Below are positions 25,597 to 36,824 of a stretch of DNA of 64,000 bases, one piece after another. The notes beneath the pieces are model-generated. The model was not told where the DNA came from and did not search any database. It worked only from the letters and a program-made list of their open reading frames with translations. How positions within the stretch are numbered: the first letter of the stretch is position 1; each line of letters begins with the position of its first letter. Where the stretch lies: the NCBI GenBank assembly GCA_963966185.1, contig CAWZYM010000487.1, forward strand, positions 1 to 64,000. The letters are read 5' to 3'. This stretch comes from Rhabditoides inermis. Taxonomy: Eukaryota > Nematoda > Chromadorea > Rhabditida > Rhabditidae. The position numbers were made by a program, and so were the translations under genes.

Positions 25597-28500
25597 ATGA
25601 ATGCAGGAGATGGAATGGAGGTGACTGAGATAGTCAAGGATCGATGCAAGGTAATCATGAATCTGAAACCTATTTATTGTTTACGATCAAAGGTGATTTG
25701 TGGCGAATGCGACTTTGTGGCTGCTACTACACTATCTCTATGTTCCCATGCGTCTTCCGCGCATGCTGACAGCCGCGACGGTCTGCGAGACTTCGCTATC
25801 AAGGAAAAGCAGTTCCGAGGGCCGCTCGAGTACAAAGTAAGATTACCATTCATAAACAGACGTTTGTTACAACTAAATTAGGAGTGGTTCGACTTTACCC
25901 GCACCACGAACAACGTGGATTGGATTCGGAAGAGCACCACGCGATCCAAAGAGGGCAACGTGCACATTTACTTTCGTTGTTCTTGGTACGTGAAGTTATG
26001 TAGCGTCACCTCTATATACATTATACACATTAAGCACCGGCCGCATGACTGTTCAGAAACAGATGGATCAGGTCACCCAACGCTTTCGTATCCCACGTAC
26101 ACGCACTACACACTGCACATCCCACATGAGGGTAATTGATAAAATCATAGATTCGTTATCTCACTGAAAAATGTTAGGTTACAATCTCTCCGGAAGGAGC
26201 GATGACTGCTAGATTCTGCCTCGCCCACCTCGGACACCCACTCGCTCCTCAATTCAACCGTCTCACTGACAATGAAAAGAAGCAGATCGCCAGCAAGGTC
26301 GATGAAGGCCTTTCCACCAAACACATTCTCCGCTTCTTTCGGAAGCGATACCGCGACCCGGAGACTAGGATGTTCTATTTGAACAGACAGGATGTGTGGA
26401 ACGCGCATGCCGAGAAGGGAGAGAACGAGTACAGGTTTGTTATCAATGATCATTTGTTCAACTTGATAATCATTCTGTTACAGATTGGACTCAAGTGATG
26501 TGATTTCTGTGGGGAAAGCCGTGGAGAAGAACCAACTGTTGCAAGAGGACAAGAGAAGCCTATTCGACTGGACCCCTCCCACCGATGCCGATGGCAATGA
26601 TCTATTCTTGATTATTTGCACGCCCGAACAACGCGATCTCATCCGCAAGCACGCTCACCGCGGTTTCGCTGCTGATGAGAGTCACCATACCACTAGGTAT
26701 GGACTTCAACTTCTTTCGCTACTCGTCGTGGATGATGCCGGAAGAGGATGCCCCGTGTTGTTCGCATTCAGTCGAACTTTCTCTTCTGCTACCTGCGAGC
26801 GCGTATTCTCTCGTCTTCTAAAGTTGGTTCCTCAATTCCGACCCAGTCACCTCATGACCGACGATTGTCAACATATTTTCAACGGTCTTACCGGTGCGTT
26901 CAGTGGTGTGGCCGGATGGAAACCGCCACAGCACATGTTGTGCGCATGGCATCTGAAGCGTGCGGTCGGGGAGATGTTCAATCGTCTCTTTCCTCAGAAA
27001 ACTGCCGGCAGCGTCTACAGTCGCACCCGTGATCAGATCGGTAGTCTCATCTGCACTCTGCTCAAAGAGAAGAACTCGTTGAACTACAAGAAGGAGAAAA
27101 CAAAATTGATCGACGTTCTGGTGAAAGGGATTGACAGGGAGGGACGAGAAGCAGACGACAGGGAAGAGATGGAGGAGGATGCGGAGGAAGAGGATGATAC
27201 TGCGGAGGAAGAGGATGATACTGCGGAGGAAGAGGATGATACTAGGATGATACTCTCCTCCTCTCCCTCTCCCTGTATCCTCTCCTCCTCCTCCTCTCCC
27301 TCGATCCTCTCCTCCTCTCCCTCTTCCTGTATCCTCTCCTCCTCTCCCTCTCCCTGTATCCTCTCCTCCTCTTCCTCTCCCTGTATCCTCTCCTCCTCTT
27401 CCTCTCCCTGTATCCTCTCCTTCTCTTCCTCTCCCTCGATCCTCTCCTCCTCTCCCTCTCCCTGTATCCTCTCCTCCTCCTCCTCTCCCTCGATCCTCTC
27501 CTCCTCTCCCTCTTCCTGTATCCTCTCCTCCTCTCCCTCTCCCTGTATCCTCTCCTCCTCTTCCTCTCCCTGTATCCTCTCCTCCTCTTCCTCTCCCTGT
27601 ATCCTCTCCTTCTCTTCCTCTCCCTCGATCCTCTCCTCCTCTCACTCTCCCTGTATCCTCTCCTCCTCTTTCTCTCCCTCGATCCTCTCCTCCTCTCCCT
27701 CTCCCTGTATCCTCTCCTCCTCTCCCTCTCCCTGTATCCTCTCCTCCTCTTCCTCTCCCTGTATCCTCTCCTCCTCTTCCTCTCCATGTATCCTCTCCTC
27801 TCCTCCTCTTCCTCTCCATCTATCCTCTCCTCTCTTCCTCTCCCTCGATCCTCTCCTCCTCTTCCTCTCCCTGTATCCTCTCCTCCTCTTCCTCTCCCTG
27901 TATCCTCTCCTCTCTTCCTCTCCCTCGATCCTCTCCTCCTCTTCCTCTCCCTGTATCCTCTCCTCCTCTTCCTCTCCCTGTATCCTCTCCTCCTCTTCCT
28001 CTCCATCTATCCTCTCCTCTCTTCCTCTCCCTCGATCCTCTCCTCCTCTTCCTCTCCCTGTATCCTCTCCTCCTCTTCCTCTCCCTGTATCCTCTCCTCT
28101 CTTCCTCTCCCTCGATCCTCTCCTCCTCTTCCTCTCCCTGTATCCTCTCCTCCTCTTCCTCTCCATCTATCCTCTCCTCTCTTCCTCTCCCTGTATCCTC
28201 TCATCCTCTTCCTCTCCCTCGATCCTCTCCTCCTCTTCCTCTCCCTGTATCCTCTCCTCTCTTCCTCTCCCTCGATCCTCTCCTCCTCTTCCTCTCCCTG
28301 TATCCTCTCATCCTCTTCCTCTCCCTCGATCCTCTCCTCCTCTTCCTCTCCCTGTATCCTCTCCTCTCTTCCTCTCCCTCGATCCTCTCCTCCTCTTCCT
28401 CTCCCTGTATCCTCTCATCCTCTTCCTCTCCCTCGATCCTCTCCTCCTCTTCCTCTCCCTGTATCCTCTCATCCTCTTCCTCTCCCTCGATCCTCTCCTC

Positions 28501-28959
28501 CTCTTCCTCTCCCTGTATCCTCTCCTCCTCTTCCTCTCCATCTATCCTCTCCTCTCTTCCTCTCCCTCGATCCTCTCCTCCTCTTCCTCTCCCTGTATCC
28601 TCTCCTCCTCTTCCTCTCCCTGTATCCTCTCCTCTCTTTCTCTCCCTCGATCCTCTCCTCCTCTTCCTCTCCCTGTATCCTCTCCTCTCTTCCTCTCCCT
28701 CGATCCTCTCCTCCTCTTCCTCTCCCTGTATCCTCTCATCCTCTTCCTCTCCCTCGATCCTCTCCTCCTCTTCCTCTCCCTGTATCCTCTCCTCTCTTCC
28801 TCTCCCTCGATCCTCTCCTCTCCTCCTCTCCATGTATCCTCTCCTCTCCTCCTCTTCATCTCCCTCGATCCTCTCCAGGTGATGTGGACTTTCAGATCGT
28901 CAGCGTACATCTTGCAGGTTGCGTGTGGCCGGATGAGTGGAATGAGATCAACCGAGTAG
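25597..28959 (+). CDS. MULE-like transposase with C2H2/FLYWCH-type N-terminus, ORF extended into a minisatellite
   Basis: Six phase-consistent exons are visible: 25,597-25,650, 25,693-25,836, 25,882-25,985, 26,035-26,131, 26,178-26,434 and 26,484 onward, with introns of 42-49 nt. The reading frame is open upstream to an acceptor at 25,521, so the true start may be earlier. Exon 2 carries a C2H2 finger (CGEC, then H and H in CSHASSAH). Exons 3-5 read as the WRKY/FLYWCH-like DNA-binding part, with IYFRCSC and HCTSHMR then LAHLGH. Exon 6 has the MULE DDE core: FAADESHHTTRYGLQLLSLL, LMTDDCQHI and LCAWHLKRAV, with aspartates in the expected places. After an acidic stretch (AEEEDDT repeats) the frame enters a 27-bp minisatellite and encodes several hundred residues of CILSSSSSP-type repeat. 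The normal C-terminus is therefore lost. Probably a decayed or domesticated Mutator-like transposase. Confidence 0.75.
27243..28876 (+). repeat. 27-bp (and 24-bp) minisatellite inside the MULE ORF
   Basis: About 60 units follow the pattern TGTATCCTCTCCTCCTC plus a variable pyrimidine part. Unit lengths of 27 and 24 bp keep the frame for most of its length. Units alternate between CCTGTATCC and CCTCGATCC variants in higher-order blocks. A short inverted piece of the same minisatellite lies at 30,566-30,655. The right end abuts a truncated RT gene fragment. Confidence 0.9.
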
Positions 28960-29495
28960 ATGTTTTATACCGGGCCGAGAACTGTTCCCTGGCCGGTAAT
29001 GTAGTTTCGGATCCATTGCACAGTTGCCTCACTGAATCCCAAGGCAGAGAGCTTGAGAAGCCACTTGGCGTGGCAGACTCTGTCAAACGCTTTGGCAAAG
29101 TCGAAATAAATGACGTCACAGGTGAGCTGCTTGTCGACTGCGTCCGTCCAATGGTTGAGGCATTCTATCATCTGCAGTTCGGTCGACTTCCGCGAGACAA
29201 ATCCAAACTGCTCCGGCGGAAGAATGGCGCGGGCAGATATGTGACGATCCAGGTGGTCCTTCAGAATCTTCTCGAATATCCGACATGCGAACGAGGTACT
29301 GGAGATGGGACGATACTTGAGCGGGTCTGTTGCTCCCTTCTCCTTCGGAATGGCAGTCACATATGACGTTTTCCAGAGAGAAGGTACGACGCCTGTGCAG
29401 ATGCTGGTGTTGTAGATCATGAATGTTTCAAAAGTGACGTGAAAGGGAGATGCGCTCCATACTATGATATCAGCACTCTCATTCTCATTGGGCCG
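28877..29495 (-). pseudogene. Non-LTR retrotransposon RT fragment (CR1/jockey-like), truncated
   Basis: Reading leftward, the minus strand encodes PSLWKTSYVTAIPKEKGA, KYRPISSTSFACRIFEKIL, QFGFVSRKSTELQMIECL and VIYFDFAKAFDRV (motif A). It then has GTVLGP, a TAA stop, and in the same frame LIPLIRPHATCKMYADDLK with the catalytic YADD. Sequence between the NYITG and GTVLGP motifs is deleted. The fragment ends just after YADD, where the minisatellite begins. It is a dead copy of an APE-type non-LTR element, similar in kind to the one at 53,359. Confidence 0.8.
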
Positions 29496-29517
29496 GTCCT
29501 AACATCGCGTTGCATTT

Positions 29518-29862
29518 GCAAGAAATCTTGCGTTTGCAAGAATTCTTGCGATTGCAACATTGCGATTGCAAGACATCTTGCAACTATAGATAGAATCGCG
29601 AACGGAAGAAACTGATGGCAAAATAATGATTTTGCCTGATACATTCGGATGCGGGCTACAGAGAGACATCGTTCATTTATCGATAAGTCTATCAATGTAG
29701 CAAACCCGTATGATCTCGCATGCTGCGCGATGATATGTTAGACGTGCGTACACGCGCGACCGTGATGTGGACTCGGTTCAGTTACCCAAGTTTGAGGTGC
29801 ATGCAATCCGTTGCATTTGCAGGAAATCTTGACATGTCAAGTTGCAATGCAAGAAATCTTGC
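29518..29862. repeat. Cluster of GCAAGA-NN-TCTTGC palindromes
   Basis: Near-perfect 14-bp palindromes of the form GCAAGAAATCTTGC, GCAAGAATTCTTGC or GCAAGACATCTTGC lie at 29,518, 29,536, 29,568 and 29,849. A degenerate relative sits at about 29,817, and a perfect CTTGACATGTCAAG lies beside it. They flank the SL1-like sequence. The function is unknown. Confidence 0.6.
29775..29796 (+). ncRNA. SL1-like spliced-leader sequence (candidate SL RNA gene or relic)
   Basis: The 22 bases equal nematode SL1 except at position 5 (C for T) and position 7 (G for A). The core TTACCCAAGTTTGAG is intact and is followed at once by GT, the donor expected in an SL RNA. A 6-bp stem (ATGCAA-tccg-TTGCAT) follows. 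I do not see a clear Sm site (AATTTTGG type) within 100 bases, so this may be a divergent or decayed SL gene, or a fragment of one. Two mismatches in 22 in a window this size is very unlikely by chance. Confidence 0.5.
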
Positions 29863-30435
29863 GTTTACAACGTTACAATGACTACGAATGACGGCAGCTC
29901 CGGTAATATTCTGAAGGAATAGCCATCAGTGTGTACTGCTAGATAGAAATGACTTCAAGAGGCTGCTCTCATGTCTTCATACATTCAGTATGTTTTGAGA
30001 ACCACTGCTGGATAAACCACTGTCGCTGGTTTATGCCAATAAGGGTCGGCAGAGTCGCGCAGAGGAGAAGAGTGCGGATAGTTGCACTTTGCACAAACAA
30101 GTTTTGATGACAATCCAGTACCGAAGAAGGTGCTCGCGTGCGGGTGTTGTTGACGAAGTTTAGTTGACTGAGTTTAAAGAGACTGACAAGTACTTCAAGA
30201 AACGTAGCTCGTAGTGTGAGCTGTCAAAAAGGTTTGTCGCATCGCCGAAGGGAACTCTTAGGCGATGACGGAGGGAACGAGTAGCGCAAGTGAGAAGAGA
30301 GGAGTACGCAACCCTTCGAAAACAGGAAACAGCATGACGTCACTGCGCTGGCTGGTTCTTTACCGTTTTCGGTCATCATCATAGTATAACGAATTGTGTG
30401 ATCTGCATCTGAGATTGGCTCCAGAACGATTGAAC
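29863..30435. other. Spacer without recognised genes
   Basis: Mixed-composition sequence with short ORFs only. I see no domain, repeat array or RNA signature in it. Confidence 0.5.
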
Positions 30436-30562
30436 CTTCCAATACTGGCAGGTGAACCAAGATGTTGGATGTGTGAGTTGGCTGATCGCTGACGATGAGC
30501 AAACGTACAGTAATGGTAATCAGGTGATAACAAAATGGAAGTGTTATGATAAGTCTTGCCAG
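30436..30562 (+). pseudogene. Possible FLYWCH/MULE N-terminal exon fragment
   Basis: After an acceptor-like ACTGGCAG at 30,452 one frame reads IADDEQTYSNGNQV then TKWKCYDKSCQRK. A W-x-C-(4)-C pattern like this occurs in FLYWCH-type fingers that precede MULE domains. It then enters an inverted scrap of the minisatellite (30,566-30,655) and has no transposase core after it. The resemblance is weak and could be chance. Confidence 0.25.
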
Positions 30563-31045
30563 AGGAAAAGGAGAAGAGGATACATGGAGAGGGAGAGGAG
30601 GAGAGGATACAGGGAGAGGAAGAGAGGAGAGGATACAGGGAGAGAAGAGGAGGAACAGGGAGCTCAGGTGGCCATATATGGGGCACTAATGCATCGGCCG
30701 GTACCCATACCTACTTATATCATATCATACAACAATTTATTACAGTTTTACTATGTAGTGTTCTTTAGTGCTATTGGTTACTTTTACTTCGTAGTGTTTA
30801 GTAGTGAATTGCAAGCCCCGCCCATTTTGTGGTCCGATTTCCGGTTTGCCGTGCGCGCACAACGTTACGTTGTATGTTCGTCTGAATACTCTTTTGCATA
30901 ACAATCTCTCGCTCGTACAACCTCCTTACTTCTTTATGTTCTCGTAAATGTTCTCGAAAATGGTGTTATTGATTGATATGTATGTATAATACTACCTACA
31001 TGTTCTCATTTTTCCGTGTCGAGTCTGCTCTGGTCGATCCTTCGC

Positions 31046-31056
31046 ATTTCAGTACG
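31046..31056 (+). promoter_or_regulatory. Candidate trans-splice or 3' splice acceptor just before a start codon
   Basis: GCATTTCAG ends at 31,052, only four bases before the ATG at 31,057. A TTTCAG acceptor this close to the initiator is the usual layout for spliced-leader trans-splicing in nematodes. It could also be a cis acceptor joining an upstream 5' UTR exon. Confidence 0.45.
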
Positions 31057-32274
31057 ATGGAGGCGGAGGCGGAGGGGATTCTCCTCGAAATGGAATCGAC
31101 ACGGTCGTCATTCCGGTCAGTCATATTCTCATCACCCAGTGTGCCCAGTGTCTTCGATACCCTCCACATTCCTTACGTGAGTCATTAGATGTGTTACTAA
31201 CAAAAATATGTTGCGATGATATGTGAAATGTCTCACACATCACAGAACCCGTACGACATGACCGACGAGTTCGCCATGAACGCGAAGAGAGCAGCGGCGG
31301 CTAAGGTAAATGCGTTGTGGAGTCGGTAGATGTGAACGTGTTGCAGGGCGACCGGAAGACTGCGGCTGCGGCAAGCGGAAGACTCGTCTCCGATGATCTC
31401 CCCCAGCACACCATCATCACCACCACCACCACAGAGGTGCGCTCCATTGTCACCCATTGATTATCATAACGTTGTAGGACACAGTCGACGTGCGGTCGAG
31501 TGCGATGAGGTCGTTCATGCAAGAGCTTCTTCAGGTACGCACATTGTGTCACATGCATGCAGTGGTGTTTCTAGGAAGTCCTCCCGAACAGCCGCATCGA
31601 GATTGTGACGCAGACTGGAGATGAGTCGTCGCCGCCAGGAGCCGGTCAGCTGGCTGGCGCAGGAGGGAGTCTCCGTCCATGCAACGGCGATACACAGCAG
31701 CAGGACGAGTGAGTGCATTGCGGTATGTCGTTGTCGTACGTTGTGATTGCAGTGCCGAGCGCGTGCCGGACGCGGAGGAGCTGCGGCGCGCGCAGCAGCG
31801 ACGAGCCAAGATTCGCGAGAAGCGCAGGCAGGCGTGTCGACATCTTGCAGGAGGAGATGCTGCCTCACCGGAGGTGGTCATGGTAAGTGCCCGCGGGCCA
31901 ATCAATTCAAGAGATAGTGGACGCTGTGAGAAAGCGACGATGAAGATTAGTACCTGACTGAACTGTTCACGCAGTCTCATCGAACTGATTCAGCTTGCTA
32001 TATTGTATTTCGCATATTCTCTGTGCAGATGAAGATCGCTACTCTGGAAGGAGCGCCTCCGCAGTGCGCGTTCGACGCATGCGCTCAGCTCTCCTCTCTC
32101 TCCGAGTTCACACCGTGAGTTTTGTTTTGTACATTCGTTATTCGTTGTCGTGGCTGTCTTTTTATTGTTTGAATTCTAACGTACTGAGATTGTTTAGGTA
32201 TCTGAACGTGTTGGATCCTGACGTGTTCTTCGAAGCAGGCGAGGTATGTGCTTTTATTGATTATTGATTGAGTC

Positions 32275-32310
<36 letters not shown>

Positions 32311-35300
32311 GATTGACCCTTTACTTTACAGGTAGCTGGCGTGCCGCTGCGACTCGACTTGTCGATGGGGGCCGCCGCTGTCGCACGTTACACACTCGCT
32401 GCTGGAGCCTAGTGAGTGTCATCTGTCATTGTAGCGTGAATTGGGCGTCACTCAACTTGTGGGTCTAAAAGGCCGCTTCAGCCTAGACCGAGATGCAAGA
32501 TATTTCCTTGACATGAAACTCTAACAACACAACATGAGTTCTCGTTGTGAAAATAGTGGAGAGTGGCTCGAATAGAAGGATGTGCATGGTGGGATTCATA
32601 CTGTATTCATTTTTTTTTTAAGTGTCAAGTGTTTATCCGGAATCGTTATAGCTGAATATGACAATCACAATCACAATGATAGGATAGGAAGCATACAGTG
32701 GGCCAAGATCTTATGGGCTAACGCCGGGGAAAGACAGTTGGGCAGACGAGGTTAGTGGCGGAAGACGATTCTCGATCGATAATTCTCTTCATACTGTACA
32801 TAAGAATCATACTGTATTCTTGCAGTGTGACCATCGGTGTCAGTTCCTATTCCGGATCGCTATACACCATAACTATCGATATTGGTTCGGTGAGCGCCCT
32901 ATTCATTTATAACTACTGATTGATCAATTGTAACTGAAACAGTTGTTTTCCATCGACATCTAGTTCTTTTTTTTTTACAATATGCGAAAACAACTGTGGG
33001 CAGTTGCATGCATTGGAGTGATATTTTTTGTCTTGATTTTGCTCCTCGATCACGCACGCCTATATACTATTCGCGATTTCACGTACAAAACGAAATCACT
33101 CATAAGAACCTAATTGATTGCGATTTGAGTTTATATCGGTTTCACTTTACGTTTTTGTCTATACGTTACTCATGCGTCGATGATTGCAGGTGGCGGTGTG
33201 CCGGGTGAGGGGCGGCGAACGCGTGCTCATCAAGGAGCAGCGAGTCGCCTGGTCTCGCGAGCACAAACTCAGCGAGGCGCTGATCAAGTGCCGCCTGGAC
33301 GGGGTCAAGGTGAGCAGCGGCGAGCACTCGTGACTGTTTTGCTATGTCCACTTGGGAATGGCTGTCGAACGGACTGACGGCACTTTTCGAATCGTGTTCA
33401 GCTGCACGTGGCGGGGCTAGCGCCTATCTATCTGCCCGATTGTGAGAACATCCGCGCACTCACACTTCTCCTCACTGGCGCAGGAGTAGTACACGAGCTG
33501 AAGACGTGCGATTCTGTGAGTCCCGCGTCTATTTGTCATCACTATTGCTTGTACTTGTTTTTATGTGTGCGCGCATTTTGTTGATGCGCATACGCGCTGT
33601 TGTGATTGCTTACAGGCGCTGGAAGACGGTGAGTTCGCGCTGTGGAGGGCGGGCGCGCGCGTCGCTGAGGCGGTCGCGTACCGCCGACAGCTGCTCGTCG
33701 CCTGCAACACGGTCGCCCACTCCTCACTCATCGAGCACAACGCTGTGAGTGCGCGTGGCCGAACAGGGTGCAGCGTTAACCGGCGATTCGTTAAGTAGGC
33801 TCGCAAATGACTGAAGTGAATTGTGTGTTGTATACTTTTTTGGTATACTGACCGACAACATCTCTGATGGGGAATGTTGAGCTGACAAAACAATGTCTTT
33901 ATACGGTACTGAAATGCGGAGGATGCGCTGTTTCAGCAGGCTGCGTTGCAGAAGCTCGTGGGGGACTGGGTTGAGGACGCGCAGAGCCGTTCGTTTCTGG
34001 TGGATACAGTCGAGCAGATGAACCACGCGCTCGCCACCCTCCGACCGGCCCTCCACATACGGGTGAGTCGCAGCTTGCTTCCGACAATATACCCTGGTAG
34101 CTGCTCATATGTATGTAGCTAGATCATCCTTCGCATGTGCGATCGATCGGTGGCCGGGGAATTGGCAGAACTTGTGTGTCAATCTAAAGTACTGACAAGT
34201 TTATCTGGAGTCATATGTGCCTTTCAACATGGCGGTGTTGTTTGTAGACTGTGCAGGCTGCTCACCGCCGACTCCAAGATCTCTCCGTCCAGCTCTACTC
34301 TGTCGACGCCCACCTCACCACCACCCATTCCGAGGTGAGCGGCGCACCTGCGATGCGTTATTGAGGTTCTTTAGAACTAATTGATACTGACAAGTGTCCA
34401 ATGAGTTGCAATTCGCCGCAAAATTGGGTTACCTCTATTCGGTGAGCCGACGCGAGCAATCATGTTTATGTGCCGCGACATTAATAGATCAGCAAGGCGA
34501 ACAACATATGGCAGATAGTGATCGGGTACGCTAATGGGTGTAAACGAACGGCTACTCTCGTAATCAGCTACGTACTTGTTTTTTTTTCTTGATGTTTTAG
34601 GAGCGCTCGCGACTGCGCGCGGCTCACGTGATGCGGACGATGGATGGAAGGGAGTGGGAGTGGCCGCGCCAGCAGTCGTGGATGACCGACTCCTCCGCCA
34701 CTATCCAGTCGATCGCTGCCGGTGTGAGTCTTCAATTAGGGGCGGCGCGCAGCGGCGCCCGTTTGTTTTGAGCTGTGACGCGCGCAACACGCCACTCCCA
34801 AGGCACACACGATTTCTCTATTCTAATACAATATACTTAATTAGTGTGCGTTATTTGTTAGAATATCACTTTGTAAGACCTATGAGTATGATTCGTGAAA
34901 CCAATATCGGTTGCGGCATCCAAAAACCGCCCTCTCTTGCTCTCTCCCGCTTTGCCACTAAACGTGTTTACGACGGCGGCGGCGGCGACGACGGTGTGCA
35001 TCACGTAAGCTCCGCCCACTGCACTTTGCGCTCATTGGTCGCTCGGCTCTCTTGCGTGCGCACTTTGATTGGCTGAGCGCATGCCCCGCCCTTCGTTCAC
35101 CCACTCTCGTGTCGGCTCGCCGTCCAGGCCACCGCCCCAGTTTTGGCGCGAAAACTGTGGGGGGAGGGGAGTGTGCGGAGCGGAGTGAGTGGGTAAGAGA
35201 GAGAGAGACGCGAAATAGCGCGTGTCAATGAGAGACTGGCATTGGCAGGCGCACGAGCGATTCGACAAAGCAGTGCGTTTCCATATTCAGGATACGTTTT

Positions 35301-36268
35301 CTAAAGTTTCGAATATGTATACATAACATGTTCGGCACATCAACCTGAAAAACAATTTCTTCGAAATTTGAGAAAAGGACATCCATTCTCTTTCGAAAAG
35401 TACACGAGTAAAGAGGAGTGGTTTGTTTTGATCTAATTCAACAAAAGCACATGCATAAAATCTCTTCGCAGCTGACTAAAATTTCAAAACAAACCTGCTC
35501 TTTCTGATCGATGAAAAATATAGTATGCACTATAATCGTGTCATACATTTTGTTGCAAGTTACTTGTTGGGATTAACAGTATCCTGAATACCTGAACTCA
35601 ACATGCTAACAAGAAAACAATTAGAGTTTTAAAACATCGTTCGAAAGAGCAGGTTTGTTTTGAAATTTTAGTCAGCTGCGAAGAGATTTTATGCATGTGC
35701 TTTTGTTGAATTAGATCAAAACAAACCACTCCTCTTTACTCGTGTACTTTTCGAAAGAGAATCAATCCACTAGTCTCGCATTGTGTAGTCGTAATCACAA
35801 CCAGTAGAGTGGTGGGGTTTGAATCGATCTCTCTGTAGCTACACGATTTTGATATGTTCATCACCAATCACTTGCAGTGGTCTGACGAAGCGCGCGTCTA
35901 CGCATGGCTCCGTTCCAGCGCCGTCAAGTATCACTTGCTCGATCAACCGCTCATCGACAGCCTCGGAGAGCTCAGTCTGTTAGTTTGCTTTGGCAATATG
36001 AAGAGCACTGGGACGGATCGTACCATCTGTTGTTCTGCAGGGCTCGCGTTCAGTCGGCTATTGCGTGGCTGGCGGAGAGGTTCTTAGTGGACATGGAGGT
36101 GGATGATCGCTGCATGCGCGTTCGACGCACTCCGCGCCTCAACAACTACGTTATCCGTTCCGACGGACAGGTCGCACACTGTTTCCTATCGTGGGTTTGT
36201 GATGGTGGCATGCGTTTCAGCTGCGGGCCGTGGTAGGTGATCCGCTGCCATGCGACATGCGCCATTAA
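31057..36268 (+). CDS. 19-exon gene of unknown function with a charged helical region
   Basis: Every splice phase agrees across these exons: 31,057-31,176, 31,246-31,305, 31,347-31,436, 31,478-31,534, 31,575-31,708, 31,753-31,882, 32,029-32,114, 32,198-32,243, 32,332-32,411, 32,826-32,889, 33,190-33,309, 33,402-33,515, 33,616-33,744, 33,937-34,062, 34,248-34,334, 34,601-34,723, 35,878-35,978, 36,041-36,170 and 36,221-36,268. They give about 614 residues, starting MEAEAEGILLEMESTRSSFR. Most donors are GTGAGT-like and most acceptors TTNCAG. Exon 6 has a strongly charged helix (EELRRAQQRRAKIREKRRQ). The middle contains alternating hydrophobic segments (VTIGVSSYSGSLYTITIDIG) and the later exons look helical. 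I recognise no domain and see no signal peptide. The long intron 16 holds foldback element FB2. The 3' end is uncertain: splicing at 36,232 into arginine-rich exons at 36,374-36,480 and 36,670-36,747 is also phase-compatible. Confidence 0.72.
35385..35762. mobile_element. Foldback element FB2 inside an intron
   Basis: Arms 35,385-35,504 and 35,643-35,762 are 120-bp reverse complements that I found identical, with a 138-bp loop. Outer ends read ATTCTCTTTCGAAAAGTAC, related to ATTATCTTTTAAAAGTAC of FB1. Inner ends share CCTGCTCTTTC. The AAAAGGACAT just left of the left arm matches the flank seen beside FB1. It is non-coding and transcribed as part of intron 16 of the unknown gene. Confidence 0.85.
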
Positions 36269-36824
36269 TTCTACACGTATACTGTTGTCTGCGGAGGAGG
36301 AGAAGAGAGGAAAGAGGGAGGGGCGCGAGAGAGGTGTGTGAATCAGTGTACCATTGCACATTCAAATGTTCAGGAGCGTTGTGAGAGGGCCGGGGAAGGC
36401 GCGGGTGGAAGAAGGAAGAAGGAGAGTCGGGAGTGCAGTGGGCACGACAGACGGAGAAACGGGAGAGAGGAGGGAGAGAGGTAAGCGAATCGTTTTCTGC
36501 GTATGTTAATGGTATCTCAAATGTGTGGTTGAAGAATTATGCTCGAAATCTAACAGAAACATAGTGGATTCTGTGTGTTTGAGGCTGTTCGCTGTGGTTT
36601 GTAGAGGTTGCAGTTGGGGGAATTAGTGTGCTACTGTATATGTAAATTGAACAGCTTTGGTGTAGTGAGAAGGAGAGACGCAGAGGCGCACGCATGGGTG
36701 AGTTTGTAGAGGGAGGGCCGGAAAGGGCAGTGGGCACGACAGTCTGAGGGAGACGGAGGCAGCGAGCATCGAGGTGGGTGTGGTTGAAGTGGGCGGAGCC
36801 TGGTATTCATCACATCCATTTCAG
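36269..36824 (+). other. Region after the unknown gene with possible arginine-rich exons
   Basis: GA-rich sequence is open in the gene's frame when spliced (RKKESRECSGHDRRRNG and similar at 36,374-36,480, then SEKERRRGAR at about 36,670, stop at 36,745-36,747). The low complexity makes this weak. No other gene is evident. Confidence 0.3.

Noticed and set aside
27242..28833. Minus-strand ORFs of GRGGEDTGRGRG / ERKRRRGYR type
   Set aside because: Reverse-strand shadows of the 27-bp minisatellite.
29775..29960. Complete, functional SL RNA gene
   Set aside because: The SL exon and donor are convincing, but I find no clear Sm-binding site or third stem within 100 nt, so only an SL1-like sequence is claimed.
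35032..35268. ORFs in intron 16 of the unknown gene
   Set aside because: They overlap GC-rich intron sequence and have no splice support or recognised domain.
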